Shown piece after piece: positions 1-7,674 of a stretch of DNA of 47,963 nt. The notes under the pieces are model-generated. The model had not been told where the DNA came from and searched no databases. It saw nothing but the letters and a program-made list of their open reading frames with translations. Positions within the stretch are counted from its first letter, which is position 1; each line of letters begins with the position of its first letter. Source of the DNA: Spirochaetia bacterium (lineage in GTDB: Bacteria; Spirochaetota; Spirochaetia; Treponematales; Breznakiellaceae); NCBI GenBank assembly GCA_025997595.1, contig BNUU01000012.1:1-47963 (forward strand), written 5' to 3'. Made by a program: the position numbers and the translations under genes.

Positions 1-495
1 TTAAATTCCGACAGATCGGATAATACCTTCATGTTAAAAACCGGCGCGGGTATTTATAATCTTTGGACCGGTTACGGCAGAGGAACCTACTGGGATGAGA
101 TCGGTATGCCCCTTGATCTTTACCAATACTCTCCCAAGGCGCTTGAAAGAAAGACCAATGGTACGGCCCGTGATTTTATGGAATTCTACGGGCAGAAGTC
201 CATTGTGGATGTGTACCGGGCTGAAACGCCCGTTACAACCGGCGTGATCGGTATGTATAATTTCAACATCCCTGACGATCTCAATAATGACCTTAACGGT
301 CTTAACGCATACATCGTCAAAAATTACGCAAAAGTCCTGATGGCGAAAAACGATGCGGAATTCAACCGTCTGCGGGATGAGTTTATTGCGGGTATGAAGC
401 CCTATAACCCGGATCGCCTTTTTGATTATTTCTATCAGGATGCCGTTAATAATCAGAAACCTACGGTGGCAAAACTTAAGGCCTTGATGAAGTAA
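1..495 (+). CDS. Extracellular solute-binding protein, C-terminal part (5' end outside window)
   Basis: The reading frame is open from base 1 (L-N-S-D-R-S-D-N-T-F before the first Met at 31) and ends at TAA 493-495, so this is the C-terminal part of a longer protein, about 164 residues here. It is rich in aromatic residues (YNLWTGYGRGTYWDEIGMP) and ends in alternating helices with a basic tail, as in carbohydrate ABC-transporter solute-binding proteins (family 1). That assignment is by general resemblance only, since no lipobox or other diagnostic motif lies in the window. The gene is followed at once by a strong hairpin terminator and converges on a nucleoside-hydrolase gene. Sugar-metabolism genes downstream make a sugar-binding role plausible. 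It could also be another periplasmic binding protein. Confidence 0.55.
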   Translation, partial: LNSDRSDNTFMLKTGAGIYNLWTGYGRGTYWDEIGMPLDLYQYSPKALERKTNGTARDFMEFYGQKSIVDVYRAETPVTTGVIGMYNFNIPDDLNNDLNGLNAYIVKNYAKVLMAKNDAEFNRLRDEFIAGMKPYNPDRLFDYFYQDAVNNQKPTVAKLKALMK

Positions 496-499
496 TAGT

Positions 500-537
500 A
501 ACAACATGCCCCGTTGCTTGCGGCGGGGTATGTTGTT
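500..537. terminator. Bidirectional hairpin terminator between convergent genes
   Basis: A 14-bp stem with a single G:T wobble (500-513 pairs with 524-537) encloses a 10-nt loop. A-rich bases precede it and T-rich bases follow it. It lies 4 nt after the plus-strand stop codon and 12 nt beyond the end of the minus-strand gene, so it can end transcription from both sides. Confidence 0.85.
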
Positions 538-549
538 TTACTTTAACTC

Positions 550-1476
550 TTATGGAATATAATCTTCCGGGAAATTCAGCTGCAGCTTGGCAAAGAAATC
601 ATCTATGACAAGCCGGGCGTCAATGTCGGTATAAATTTTGATCGCCCTGTTTGTCGGGGTGGGAATATAATACATATCCTTGGTGAAAAGCGGGGCGGGT
701 ACCCATTGGAACCCGAATCCCATGGGATTGAGCATTACCGCGATGGTTGGAGTATCCCCCAAATTCCATGTTTCCCCGTAGGGCCAGTCCGGAGAATCTA
801 CATGGGCGTGATTAAAGTCGTTCACCTGCTTGTTAAGATACCAGCCCACTTTTCCCCGGCGGGAAACTTTCAATTCAAGCTCCGCAAGACTCACATTAAC
901 CCTGCGGAAACTGCCTTCGGTAATCATGGACACGTCCGCATCGGATTTCATCATGACATTTGCGGCGTTAATATCATTGCTCGCATTGAATTCCCATCCG
1001 CCCGTTGGATACCACGCGCCGCCGAGCCACACCACATGCAGCCTTTTGGTGATTTCAGGCTTTTGAAGTATGGCCGACGCCAAATCCGTTACGGGTCCCC
1101 ACAGAAGAACGTACAGAGGCATGGGATCGTCCTTCATTGCTTCCCGGATAATAAGATCGCTGCCCTCTGAAGGTATGGGTGTTTTTTCATCGGGAATTGC
1201 CTTTTCCGCCCCCTTAAAGACAGGAATTTTATCCGTCAGATTCATATACTCCATGTACAGCTTGGCTTCATTATAGCTGCGCATCATTGCATCATTACAG
1301 GTTCTGGCGCCGAAATGGGCGCCTATCACGCCTTTAATGACAAACTTGGGCGTCATAATCGCCTGAACAAGAGCAAAGGGATCATCCGCTTCACACTTCA
1401 GGTCGGTATCAATGATAACACGAACTTTCCTGTATTCCGGCACTTCGTAGGAATAATTATGGGGATATTGTTTCAT
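550..1476 (-). CDS. Nucleoside hydrolase-like protein (IUNH superfamily, DTD...EADD subfamily)
   Basis: This 308-residue protein fits the ribonucleoside N-glycohydrolase fold. The N-terminal Ca-binding signature is seen as D23-T-D25 ... E29-A-D31-D32, with two extra residues compared with the classical DTDPGxDD loop. Such EADD variants form a separate, mostly uncharacterised branch of the superfamily. The central Leu-rich VLLWGPVTDLASAIL helix corresponds to the family segment around the third metal ligand, and EFNASNDINAA corresponds to the family E-F-N active-site motif. It probably hydrolyses the glycosidic bond of a nucleoside or related N-glycoside in the cytoplasm. The ATG at 1474-1476 follows a GAGGT ribosome-binding site. 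The gene stands alone, divergent from the carbohydrate operon and convergent with the solute-binding gene. The substrate cannot be told from sequence. Confidence 0.8.
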   Translation of the reverse strand: MKQYPHNYSYEVPEYRKVRVIIDTDLKCEADDPFALVQAIMTPKFVIKGVIGAHFGARTCNDAMMRSYNEAKLYMEYMNLTDKIPVFKGAEKAIPDEKTPIPSEGSDLIIREAMKDDPMPLYVLLWGPVTDLASAILQKPEITKRLHVVWLGGAWYPTGGWEFNASNDINAANVMMKSDADVSMITEGSFRRVNVSLAELELKVSRRGKVGWYLNKQVNDFNHAHVDSPDWPYGETWNLGDTPTIAVMLNPMGFGFQWVPAPLFTKDMYYIPTPTNRAIKIYTDIDARLVIDDFFAKLQLNFPEDYIP

Positions 1477-1590
1477 CCTGCCACCTCAAAAAAATGATTT
1501 AAACCATCCATACGGACAGGTTATTTAATTTTATACATTATGGCATCGCAGTACATCATGGTCAATAGTACCGGTATTATTACAAAAAAC

Positions 1591-1620
1591 TTGACAAAAG
1601 GTCATGTTAGGGTTTATTCT
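1591..1620 (+). promoter_or_regulatory. Sigma-70-type promoter of the carbohydrate operon
   Basis: A perfect -35 TTGACA (1591-1596) lies 18 nt before a -10-like TATTCT (1615-1620). The expected start site falls near 1627, just before an inverted repeat, and the first gene begins at 1668. The -35 is convincing and the -10 matches 4 of 6. Confidence 0.6.
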
Positions 1621-1634
1621 AAAAAATACGATAT

Positions 1635-1656
1635 TTATTAGAGTCGAGTCTAATAA
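1635..1656. promoter_or_regulatory. Inverted repeat, probable operator
   Basis: TTATTAGA (1635-1642) and TCTAATAA (1649-1656) are a perfect 8-bp inverted repeat separated by six bases. It sits directly downstream of the predicted start site and just before the AAAGGAG ribosome-binding site of the first operon gene. A dimeric repressor bound here would block the operon. A small RNA hairpin next to the ribosome-binding site is the alternative. No regulator gene is adjacent. Confidence 0.55.
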
Positions 1657-1667
1657 AGGAGTTTGAT

Positions 1668-2627
1668 ATGGCGAATGATGTTTTTAAAAGCGGCGCCTTC
1701 GATTTTCGTATTGATATGAAATGGGCCAGGCTGCCTGAGGGCTGGAGTTTCTTTGAGGTTGTGGATGTTGATATTGACTCCAGGGACAGGGTATTTGTCT
1801 TTAGCCGCGGCGCCCATCCGGTCACTATTTTTGATTCCGATGGTAATTTTATCAGTTCATGGGGTGAAGGGCTTTTTGATAATCCCCATGGTATAACCAT
1901 CGGCCCTGATGACAGTGTCTGGTGTGTTGATAATGTCGGACAAACGGTCCAGAAATTTACACCCGACGGCAAGCTTCTTTTAAAACTGGGAACCAGAGGT
2001 CAGTCCTCGGAATACATGAGCGGGAAACCCTTTAATATGCCTACCAAAGTGGCGATTGAGCCGGAAACCGGAGCATTCTATGTGGCTGACGGCTATAGTA
2101 ACGCCAGTGTTCATAAATATTCTGCCGACGGGAAATATCTTTTTTCATGGGGAAGTTCCGGCGCAGCCCAGGGTGAATTCAATATTGTTCATTCTATCTG
2201 TATTGATAAGAAGGGATGGGTCTACGTTGCGGACAGGGAAAACCACCGGATTCAGATTTTTGATGAAAAGGGACACTATATTACCCAATGGAATAATATT
2301 CACCGGCCCTGCGGTTTTTATATTACCAGGGGAGAACCGGAGCTCGCTATAATCGGATCGATACCTACTCATCTGGAACTGAATATCAAGGCGCCCAATC
2401 TTGGTTCATGCGTTACCATTCATGACATGGACGGAAAACGGCTTGCCTATTTCGGTGAACCTATGTCCGGGCAGGACAGGCCGACCCAGTTCCTCGCGCC
2501 CCACGGGGTGGTGATGGATTCCAAGGGTAATATTTACGTTGGTGAAGTTTCCTACGCCCATTACCGCGAATCCTCTACCCCGCCGCCATGGACCAAGCCT
2601 TGTTTCAGAAAGCTGGTGCGGCTGTAG
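1668..2627 (+). CDS. NHL-repeat beta-propeller protein
   Basis: This 319-residue protein is built of repeated units of the pattern D..G.VYV.D..NHRIQIFD..G.Y, for example near residues 40-75, 80-120, 135-165 and 180-210. It matches the NHL repeats of six-bladed propellers, including peptidyl-alpha-hydroxyglycine lyase-like proteins. There is no signal peptide, so it is likely cytoplasmic. The start follows AAAGGAG with 6-nt spacing. It is the first gene of a six-gene plus-strand operon that includes an SMP-30-type lactonase, another propeller hydrolase. A role as a sugar-acid lactonase, epimerase or ligand-binding protein in the same pathway is an inference; no catalytic residues can be named with confidence. 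Confidence 0.85.
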   Translation: MANDVFKSGAFDFRIDMKWARLPEGWSFFEVVDVDIDSRDRVFVFSRGAHPVTIFDSDGNFISSWGEGLFDNPHGITIGPDDSVWCVDNVGQTVQKFTPDGKLLLKLGTRGQSSEYMSGKPFNMPTKVAIEPETGAFYVADGYSNASVHKYSADGKYLFSWGSSGAAQGEFNIVHSICIDKKGWVYVADRENHRIQIFDEKGHYITQWNNIHRPCGFYITRGEPELAIIGSIPTHLELNIKAPNLGSCVTIHDMDGKRLAYFGEPMSGQDRPTQFLAPHGVVMDSKGNIYVGEVSYAHYRESSTPPPWTKPCFRKLVRL

Positions 2628-2694
2628 AAGAATTGTTGCCTACGGTTGTTGTTCAACAACTGATTTATTGAAAACTCTAAGGAGGAATTAAACT

Positions 2695-3348
2695 ATGAAA
2701 CTTGAATCGGTAGGGGAATCCGGGTTCCGGGAATACGGACAGATAGTAGAAGGGTATGATTTTACTCTTCTTTTGAAAACCTTAAAAGAAAAGACCCCGC
2801 GTCCTTTGGATCAAAGTGTGTATGTTCCCGGAGATCCTGCCCTGGAGAACCTGCCCGTGTATAAAGAATTAAGGGACAATTATTACGGCGGTCTGCCGAT
2901 TCAAATCGGATACACCAATGGCTTTAGTACCCTTTTAAACGGTATTGAATATCACCGGTCTTCGGAAATCCTCATCGTTGCTGATGATGTTATTCTGTTT
3001 CTCGCAAAACAGTGGGAGATAGATCCCCTGTCCTGGAATATCGATGTTTCAAAAGTACGGGCTTTTTTCGTTTCCGCAGGAACTGCGTTGGAAATTTATG
3101 CAACCACCCTGCACTACAGTCCTGCCGCCGTTGATGAAAGGGGATACCAAACGGCAGTGGTATTACCAAAGGGTACCAATTTGGAAAAACCGGTGATAAA
3201 AGAAAAAAATGCCCAGGATCGGTACATGACGGCGGCCAATAAATGGCTTTTGGTACATCAGGACGCGAAACATGAAATTGAAAATGGCGCCCTAATCGGT
3301 ATAAGGGGGGAAAATCCTGATTCCAGGCAGTTTTGGAAAAAGCGATAA
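2695..3348 (+). CDS. DUF4867 family protein
   Basis: This 217-residue protein opens with a FREYGQIVEGYDFT-like motif, then YYGGLPIQIGYTNG and a conserved central block EYHRSSEILIVADDVILFLA, followed by AGTALEIYATTLHYSP. These match the DUF4867 family as I remember it from carbohydrate loci of Firmicutes and spirochaetes. The layout resembles cupin-fold enzymes acting on small acids, with a possible metal-binding E-Y-H-R pair and a second His in TTLHY. Its function is not known. A strong AAGGAGG ribosome-binding site precedes the ATG. Its position between a propeller protein and a sugar dehydrogenase suggests isomerisation or ring opening of an oxidised sugar, which is inference. Confidence 0.8.
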   Translation: MKLESVGESGFREYGQIVEGYDFTLLLKTLKEKTPRPLDQSVYVPGDPALENLPVYKELRDNYYGGLPIQIGYTNGFSTLLNGIEYHRSSEILIVADDVILFLAKQWEIDPLSWNIDVSKVRAFFVSAGTALEIYATTLHYSPAAVDERGYQTAVVLPKGTNLEKPVIKEKNAQDRYMTAANKWLLVHQDAKHEIENGALIGIRGENPDSRQFWKKR

Positions 3349-3373
3349 ACCTAAGTAAGGAGTACTGAAAATT

Positions 3374-4264
3374 ATGGACTGCGATTACCGTAACGTGACA
3401 AATGAAACGCTCTTTACCCGGAAAAGGAAACCCTTTCCGGATCGTTTCAAGAATAAAGTTGTAATTGTAACCGGAGGCAGCTCGGGCATCGGTAAAAGTA
3501 TCGTGGAAGAACTGTGCCGGGAAGGCGCCAAAGTTACCTTTACCGGAAGAAATGAGATCACGGGCAAAGAAACCGAGAACGAACTCAGGAAAAACGGGCA
3601 TGATGTTTTCTTTATTCCCGGCGATATGATCAAAGAGGAATTCTGCAAAGAGATAACGGACAAGACCATACAAAAATGGGGAAAGATAAATTATCTCGTC
3701 AATAACGCCTATAGATTCGTAGATAAAGGCAGGGACGCTACCGAGCAGGATTGGTACAATGTGTTGTTTACCGGCCCTGTCGCCTATGCGCGGATGATAG
3801 CAAATTGTACGCCCCACATGGTGAAAGAAGGCGGGGGTGCAATAGTAAATATATCCAGCATATCAGGCCATATAGCCCAGCCGAACCGGTGGACCTATAA
3901 CTCTTCCAAAGGGGCGGTGCATATGCTTAACATGTGCGCGGCGATAGATCTTGCGCCTCTCAATATACGGGTGAACGAAGTGAGTCCCGGTACGATTTGG
4001 ACCCGGGAAACGCTGCGGGGCGTCTGGGAAGCGCCTCCCGATGCCCGGGAGGCGTTCTTCAGGGAATTGAACCGCCGTCAGATGATGCAGCGCTGCGGCG
4101 AGCCGGTTGAAACCGCGGGCGCGGTACTGTACCTTTTGTCCGATGACGCATCTTTCACAACGGGGCATGAACTGCTGGTAGACGGGGGATACATAAACAT
4201 GGGACAGCAGGGCATCAAAGAAACTGCGCTCATTCAGGACGCAGAAAGCCTATCCAAAAAGTAA
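3374..4264 (+). CDS. Short-chain dehydrogenase/reductase (SDR family)
   Basis: This is a 296-residue classical SDR. The NAD(P)-binding motif T33-G-G-S-S-G-I-G40 is present. The catalytic triad is Ser about 162 (in NISSISG), Tyr175 and Lys179 (YNSSK). The NNAYR segment corresponds to the NNAG motif. The C-terminal GHELLVDGGY is the usual subunit-interface end. It probably oxidises a sugar, sugar alcohol or sugar acid with NAD(P). About 25 extra N-terminal residues precede the Rossmann fold. It lies 25 nt after the DUF4867 gene and 15 nt before the PanE-like gene in the same operon. The SMP-30 lactonase downstream is what one expects to follow an aldose dehydrogenase that makes a lactone. Confidence 0.93.
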   Translation: MDCDYRNVTNETLFTRKRKPFPDRFKNKVVIVTGGSSGIGKSIVEELCREGAKVTFTGRNEITGKETENELRKNGHDVFFIPGDMIKEEFCKEITDKTIQKWGKINYLVNNAYRFVDKGRDATEQDWYNVLFTGPVAYARMIANCTPHMVKEGGGAIVNISSISGHIAQPNRWTYNSSKGAVHMLNMCAAIDLAPLNIRVNEVSPGTIWTRETLRGVWEAPPDAREAFFRELNRRQMMQRCGEPVETAGAVLYLLSDDASFTTGHELLVDGGYINMGQQGIKETALIQDAESLSKK

Positions 4265-4279
4265 GCGGGGTACGTTGAA

Positions 4280-5197
4280 ATGAAAATATCGATTTTGGGC
4301 GCCGGAGCAATGGGATGTATGGTGGCCGGCTTTTTAGTCAAGCATCACGATGTCATACTCGTTGACATATGGAAAGAACATATAGACACGATAAATGACA
4401 AGGGACTCCGGGTCCGTTTTCAGGGGGAAGAAACCACCGTTCACCCAAAGGCAACGGTTGACCCGAAGGAAGCGAAAGACGCAGATCTGGTAATAGTATT
4501 TGTAAAATCAATACAGACTGCCGAGGCGCTTGAAAAGAACAGGGTTATCCTGGGTTCCCGTACGCTGGTTTTATCGCTGCAGAATGGATATGGAAATGAT
4601 CAGGATATCCTGAAATTCGTACCCAAAGATAATATTATCATGGGTACCACAGACCGGGCCGCTTCCATGCTTGGTCCCGGATTCGTAAACAACAGCGGCG
4701 GACGGTATATACATATCGGGCCCCTGGGCGGAGACCTGTCGGGTGCGGAAAAGGTTGCTGCGGCCTTCAGGGAGTGCGGACTGGATACCGATGTATACGA
4801 TACCAAGCACGTCACTGAAATGATATGGGATAAGCTGATAATCAACTGTTCCAACAACGCCCTTGTGGCCCTGCTTGATATAAACACGCCGCAGCTTTTG
4901 CAGGAACATCTGTCCGATTCCTTTAAAATGCTCCTTGGCGAATCGGTAAAGGTTGCCAGGGCCTGGGGGCTTCCCTTTGAAGAAAGTGTTTATGTGGAAA
5001 AAAATATCGCGCTGTTAAAATCCCTTTCCCAAGAGGCCCGTACATCAATGTGGCAGGACGTCAACAAGAAACGGCTGACCGAGATAGACCGGATGAACGG
5101 CGCCATAGTAAAACTGGGACGCGAAAAGGGTGTTCCCACACCCTGCAGCGACCTTGTAGTGCATCTGATACACGCATTAGAGAATAAATACGCTTGA
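4280..5197 (+). CDS. Ketopantoate reductase family protein (ApbA/PanE-like)
   Basis: This 305-residue protein begins with the dinucleotide-binding motif G7-A-G-A-M-G12. The family block of a Lys followed by S-x-x-T (VKSIQTAE) is present, as is the C-terminal-domain helix WDKLIINCSNNALVALL, which carries the Lys and Asn of the ketopantoate-reductase active site. The family reduces 2-ketopantoate to pantoate with NADPH. No other pantothenate gene is nearby, and it sits in an operon of sugar-oxidising genes. A related reaction on a branched or sugar-derived 2-keto acid is therefore at least as likely. Paralogues of PanE in catabolic operons are common. I give no gene symbol for that reason. Confidence 0.88.
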   Translation: MKISILGAGAMGCMVAGFLVKHHDVILVDIWKEHIDTINDKGLRVRFQGEETTVHPKATVDPKEAKDADLVIVFVKSIQTAEALEKNRVILGSRTLVLSLQNGYGNDQDILKFVPKDNIIMGTTDRAASMLGPGFVNNSGGRYIHIGPLGGDLSGAEKVAAAFRECGLDTDVYDTKHVTEMIWDKLIINCSNNALVALLDINTPQLLQEHLSDSFKMLLGESVKVARAWGLPFEESVYVEKNIALLKSLSQEARTSMWQDVNKKRLTEIDRMNGAIVKLGREKGVPTPCSDLVVHLIHALENKYA

Positions 5198-5214
5198 TTG
5201 GGGAGGACCAATAA

Positions 5215-6090
5215 ATGAAAGACGCAGAACTGTTTTATGCGGCCAAAGACCAGGTAGGAGAAGGGCCCAACTGGAATTCGGAAACCGGGAAATTGTATTG
5301 GGTGGATATCTCCGGTAAGCGAATACATGTTCTCGATCCTGTTACAAAGGCTGACGACCCTATACCGACTGAGGACATCGTAGCGGCTATAACCTTCGAT
5401 AAGTCCGGGAATATCATAGCTGCCCTGTCAAACCGGCTGGTGCGTATAGATCCCAAAACAAAGTCTTCAATACCATTATGCAAAATCGATTCCATTCCTT
5501 CCCGGGCCCGTATCAACGATGGCAAGTGTGACGCAGCGGGAAGATTCTGGCTGGGAACAATGGACCTTGATGAGAAGGAAAAAATAGGCAGCCTTTACCG
5601 CGTCTCACCCGATTTGACCTGTAAAAAAATACTCGACGGTCTCATTATAGGCAACGGAATGGCGTGGACCGGGGATAACAAAATAATGTACTACATCGAT
5701 TCGCCGACCCTTGAAATATGGGCGTTCGATTTTGATCTTGCGAAGGGAGAACTGGGCAACAAAAGAACCGTTATAAAATACGGAGCGGGAGAAGGCATGC
5801 CGGATGGTATGACAATCGACACGGAAGGCATGCTCTGGGTTGCCCAATTCCGCGGGGCAAAGGTTTCGCGCTGGAACCCCCATACGGGACAGCGGCTGTC
5901 CGCATATCCGATTCCGACCTATAACACCACCGCCCCCTGTTTCGGCGGAAAAGATTTCGACGAACTGTTCGTAACTTCCGCCAGTGTGCTGATGGAAGGC
6001 GCCACCGAATCGCAGCGCGCCTGCGCCGGATCGGTGTTTCATTTACACCCGGGCTTCAGGGGAAAAGAGGCTTTCCGGTTCGGCGGCTAA
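5215..6090 (+). CDS. SMP-30/gluconolactonase family lactonase
   Basis: This 291-residue six-bladed propeller has all residues of the SMP-30/gluconolactonase active site in register. The metal ligands are E16 (VGEGP), N147 (IGNGMAW) and D197 (MPDGMTID), and the substrate-binding residue is N101 (RINDGK). These positions parallel the E18, N103, N154 and D204 of human SMP30. The enzyme should open a sugar 1,4- or 1,5-lactone to the free acid using a divalent metal in the cytoplasm. The ribosome-binding site GGGGAGGA precedes the ATG. It follows the PanE-like gene by 17 nt, and the SDR two genes upstream is the likely source of its lactone. Confidence 0.93.
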   Translation: MKDAELFYAAKDQVGEGPNWNSETGKLYWVDISGKRIHVLDPVTKADDPIPTEDIVAAITFDKSGNIIAALSNRLVRIDPKTKSSIPLCKIDSIPSRARINDGKCDAAGRFWLGTMDLDEKEKIGSLYRVSPDLTCKKILDGLIIGNGMAWTGDNKIMYYIDSPTLEIWAFDFDLAKGELGNKRTVIKYGAGEGMPDGMTIDTEGMLWVAQFRGAKVSRWNPHTGQRLSAYPIPTYNTTAPCFGGKDFDELFVTSASVLMEGATESQRACAGSVFHLHPGFRGKEAFRFGG

Positions 6091-6124
6091 AACGAAAAAC
6101 TGTTTTGTATTAAGGAGGTTTGTT

Positions 6125-7672
6125 ATGGCAAAGGATTTGATGCCCCATTTGGAGGATTTAAACGGACGGAAGGCTCTCTTTGTCGACGGCAAACCCTATA
6201 TTATCCTTGGCCTGCAATGGGACTGCGATGCCTGTTACTCCCCGGAGGATATGGATCCTTTTTTTGAACATGCGGTTAAGATGGGAATAAATACCGCTTC
6301 CCTGCTGCTCTATTGGAGGCAGGTTGAACCGGTGGAAGGGGAATACCATTTTGACATGCTGGATCATCATCTTGAGATGGCCCGCAGGTACAACCTGAAA
6401 CTTATCCTGATCTGGTTTGGAAGTTATAAAAACGCCTGCATAACCTATGCGCCGGATTATGTCAGGAGTAATCATCAGCGTTTTACCAAGGTCAAAGACA
6501 AAAGCGGTAAGCTTCTTACCAATAACTGCTGTCCCAATGCGGCGGAAACCCACCGGCGGGATGAACGCGCTTTGATCGAAGTTATAAAGCATATAAAAGA
6601 AAAGGATTCAAAGGACCATACAGTTATTCTCTTCCAGATGGAAAACGAAGTGGGCTTCTTTGGATCGGACCGCTGTTATTGCGATACCTGCAATGCAGAA
6701 TACGCCGGGGGTAACTGGGAAGCGGAGTACGGTCCCCGGGCGGCTGAGGCCTACACTGCCCAGAGTATAGCCGAATACTGCGACAGCCTTGCAAAGACCG
6801 TAAAGGAAATCTATCCCCTGCCTGTTTACATGAACTGCTGGCTCAGTTCGCCCTTTCAAAATCAGCGGGGCGGTTTTAACTATCCCTCAGGCAGCCCTGT
6901 TCCCGCAATGCTGGAGCTGTATAAGCAAACACAAAAGCACGTGGATTTTATCACCCCGGATATATATCTTATGGGTTACAGGGATTTCCATTATCTTTGC
7001 AAAACCTATTCCCGGCCGGATAATCCCCTTTATATTCCCGAAACGAATACCGGCCTTGATACCCGTACCGAAAAAAATATCTTCTATGCCCTTGGTGAAT
7101 TTGCCGCCATAGGTTATGAGCCCTGGACTTTAAACCGCTGCTGTCCGGGCTTTATGACGGTACCAATGGTTACAACCGTGGACGGCCGCTGGAGTGAGAC
7201 CGCCTATGATCTGCATAAGTCTTTTAAGATGATTGGGGATGCCCTCTACCCCATTGTGATGGCGCAGAACACTGAGAATTTAAAATTCTTTGTTCAGGAA
7301 GACTGCGATGTGGGCGCCCTGCTTTCCTTTGGGGATGTTGATGTAGAAGTACAGTACGAGCATCCCAAGAACGCGGCCAGGGGTATGGTTATAAGGCTGG
7401 GTAAGGATGAATTTATTCTGGCCGCCGGCGGAGCCCATGTTCAATTCAGCCGGAAGGGCGGTGAGCGTGTTTCTGTGGCGGCCGTAGAATCGGGGGTCTT
7501 TAAGGACGATCAGTGGGTTCCACGATACCAGCTCGCCAGTGAAGGAACACCCTACGACAGGATATCGATGTATGATTGCCGGGTTTTACGGGTGGTGTTG
7601 GGGGAAAGGATAGACCGGCCGGGGGCGGATATTCAGGTGAATGAAGAACGGAATGCATTTGCGGCGCCGTGA
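6125..7672 (+). CDS. GH-A clan glycoside hydrolase (GH35/GH42-like, DUF5597 type)
   Basis: This 515-residue TIM-barrel glycosidase opens with a KALFVDGKPYIILG segment and a YWRQVEPVEGEYHFD block typical of beta-galactosidase-like GH-A enzymes. The putative acid/base is E175 in QMENEVG, where Asn-Glu is the clan signature, and the putative nucleophile is E306 in YIPETNTG. LILIWFGSYKN matches the subgroup that carries a C-terminal DUF5597 domain, here about residues 375-515. There is no signal peptide, so the substrate is imported first. It is the last operon gene, after AAGGAGG. It probably releases a beta-linked hexose whose oxidation is handled by the upstream genes. Cysteine pairs CYCDTC (about residues 185-190) may bind metal. 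The exact substrate is not known. Confidence 0.85.
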   Translation: MAKDLMPHLEDLNGRKALFVDGKPYIILGLQWDCDACYSPEDMDPFFEHAVKMGINTASLLLYWRQVEPVEGEYHFDMLDHHLEMARRYNLKLILIWFGSYKNACITYAPDYVRSNHQRFTKVKDKSGKLLTNNCCPNAAETHRRDERALIEVIKHIKEKDSKDHTVILFQMENEVGFFGSDRCYCDTCNAEYAGGNWEAEYGPRAAEAYTAQSIAEYCDSLAKTVKEIYPLPVYMNCWLSSPFQNQRGGFNYPSGSPVPAMLELYKQTQKHVDFITPDIYLMGYRDFHYLCKTYSRPDNPLYIPETNTGLDTRTEKNIFYALGEFAAIGYEPWTLNRCCPGFMTVPMVTTVDGRWSETAYDLHKSFKMIGDALYPIVMAQNTENLKFFVQEDCDVGALLSFGDVDVEVQYEHPKNAARGMVIRLGKDEFILAAGGAHVQFSRKGGERVSVAAVESGVFKDDQWVPRYQLASEGTPYDRISMYDCRVLRVVLGERIDRPGADIQVNEERNAFAAP

Positions 7673-7674
7673 AT

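Noticed and set aside
4280..5197. True pantothenate gene panE
   Set aside because: Motifs fit the family, but no other pantothenate gene is nearby and the operon is for sugar acids, so the specific name is not justified.
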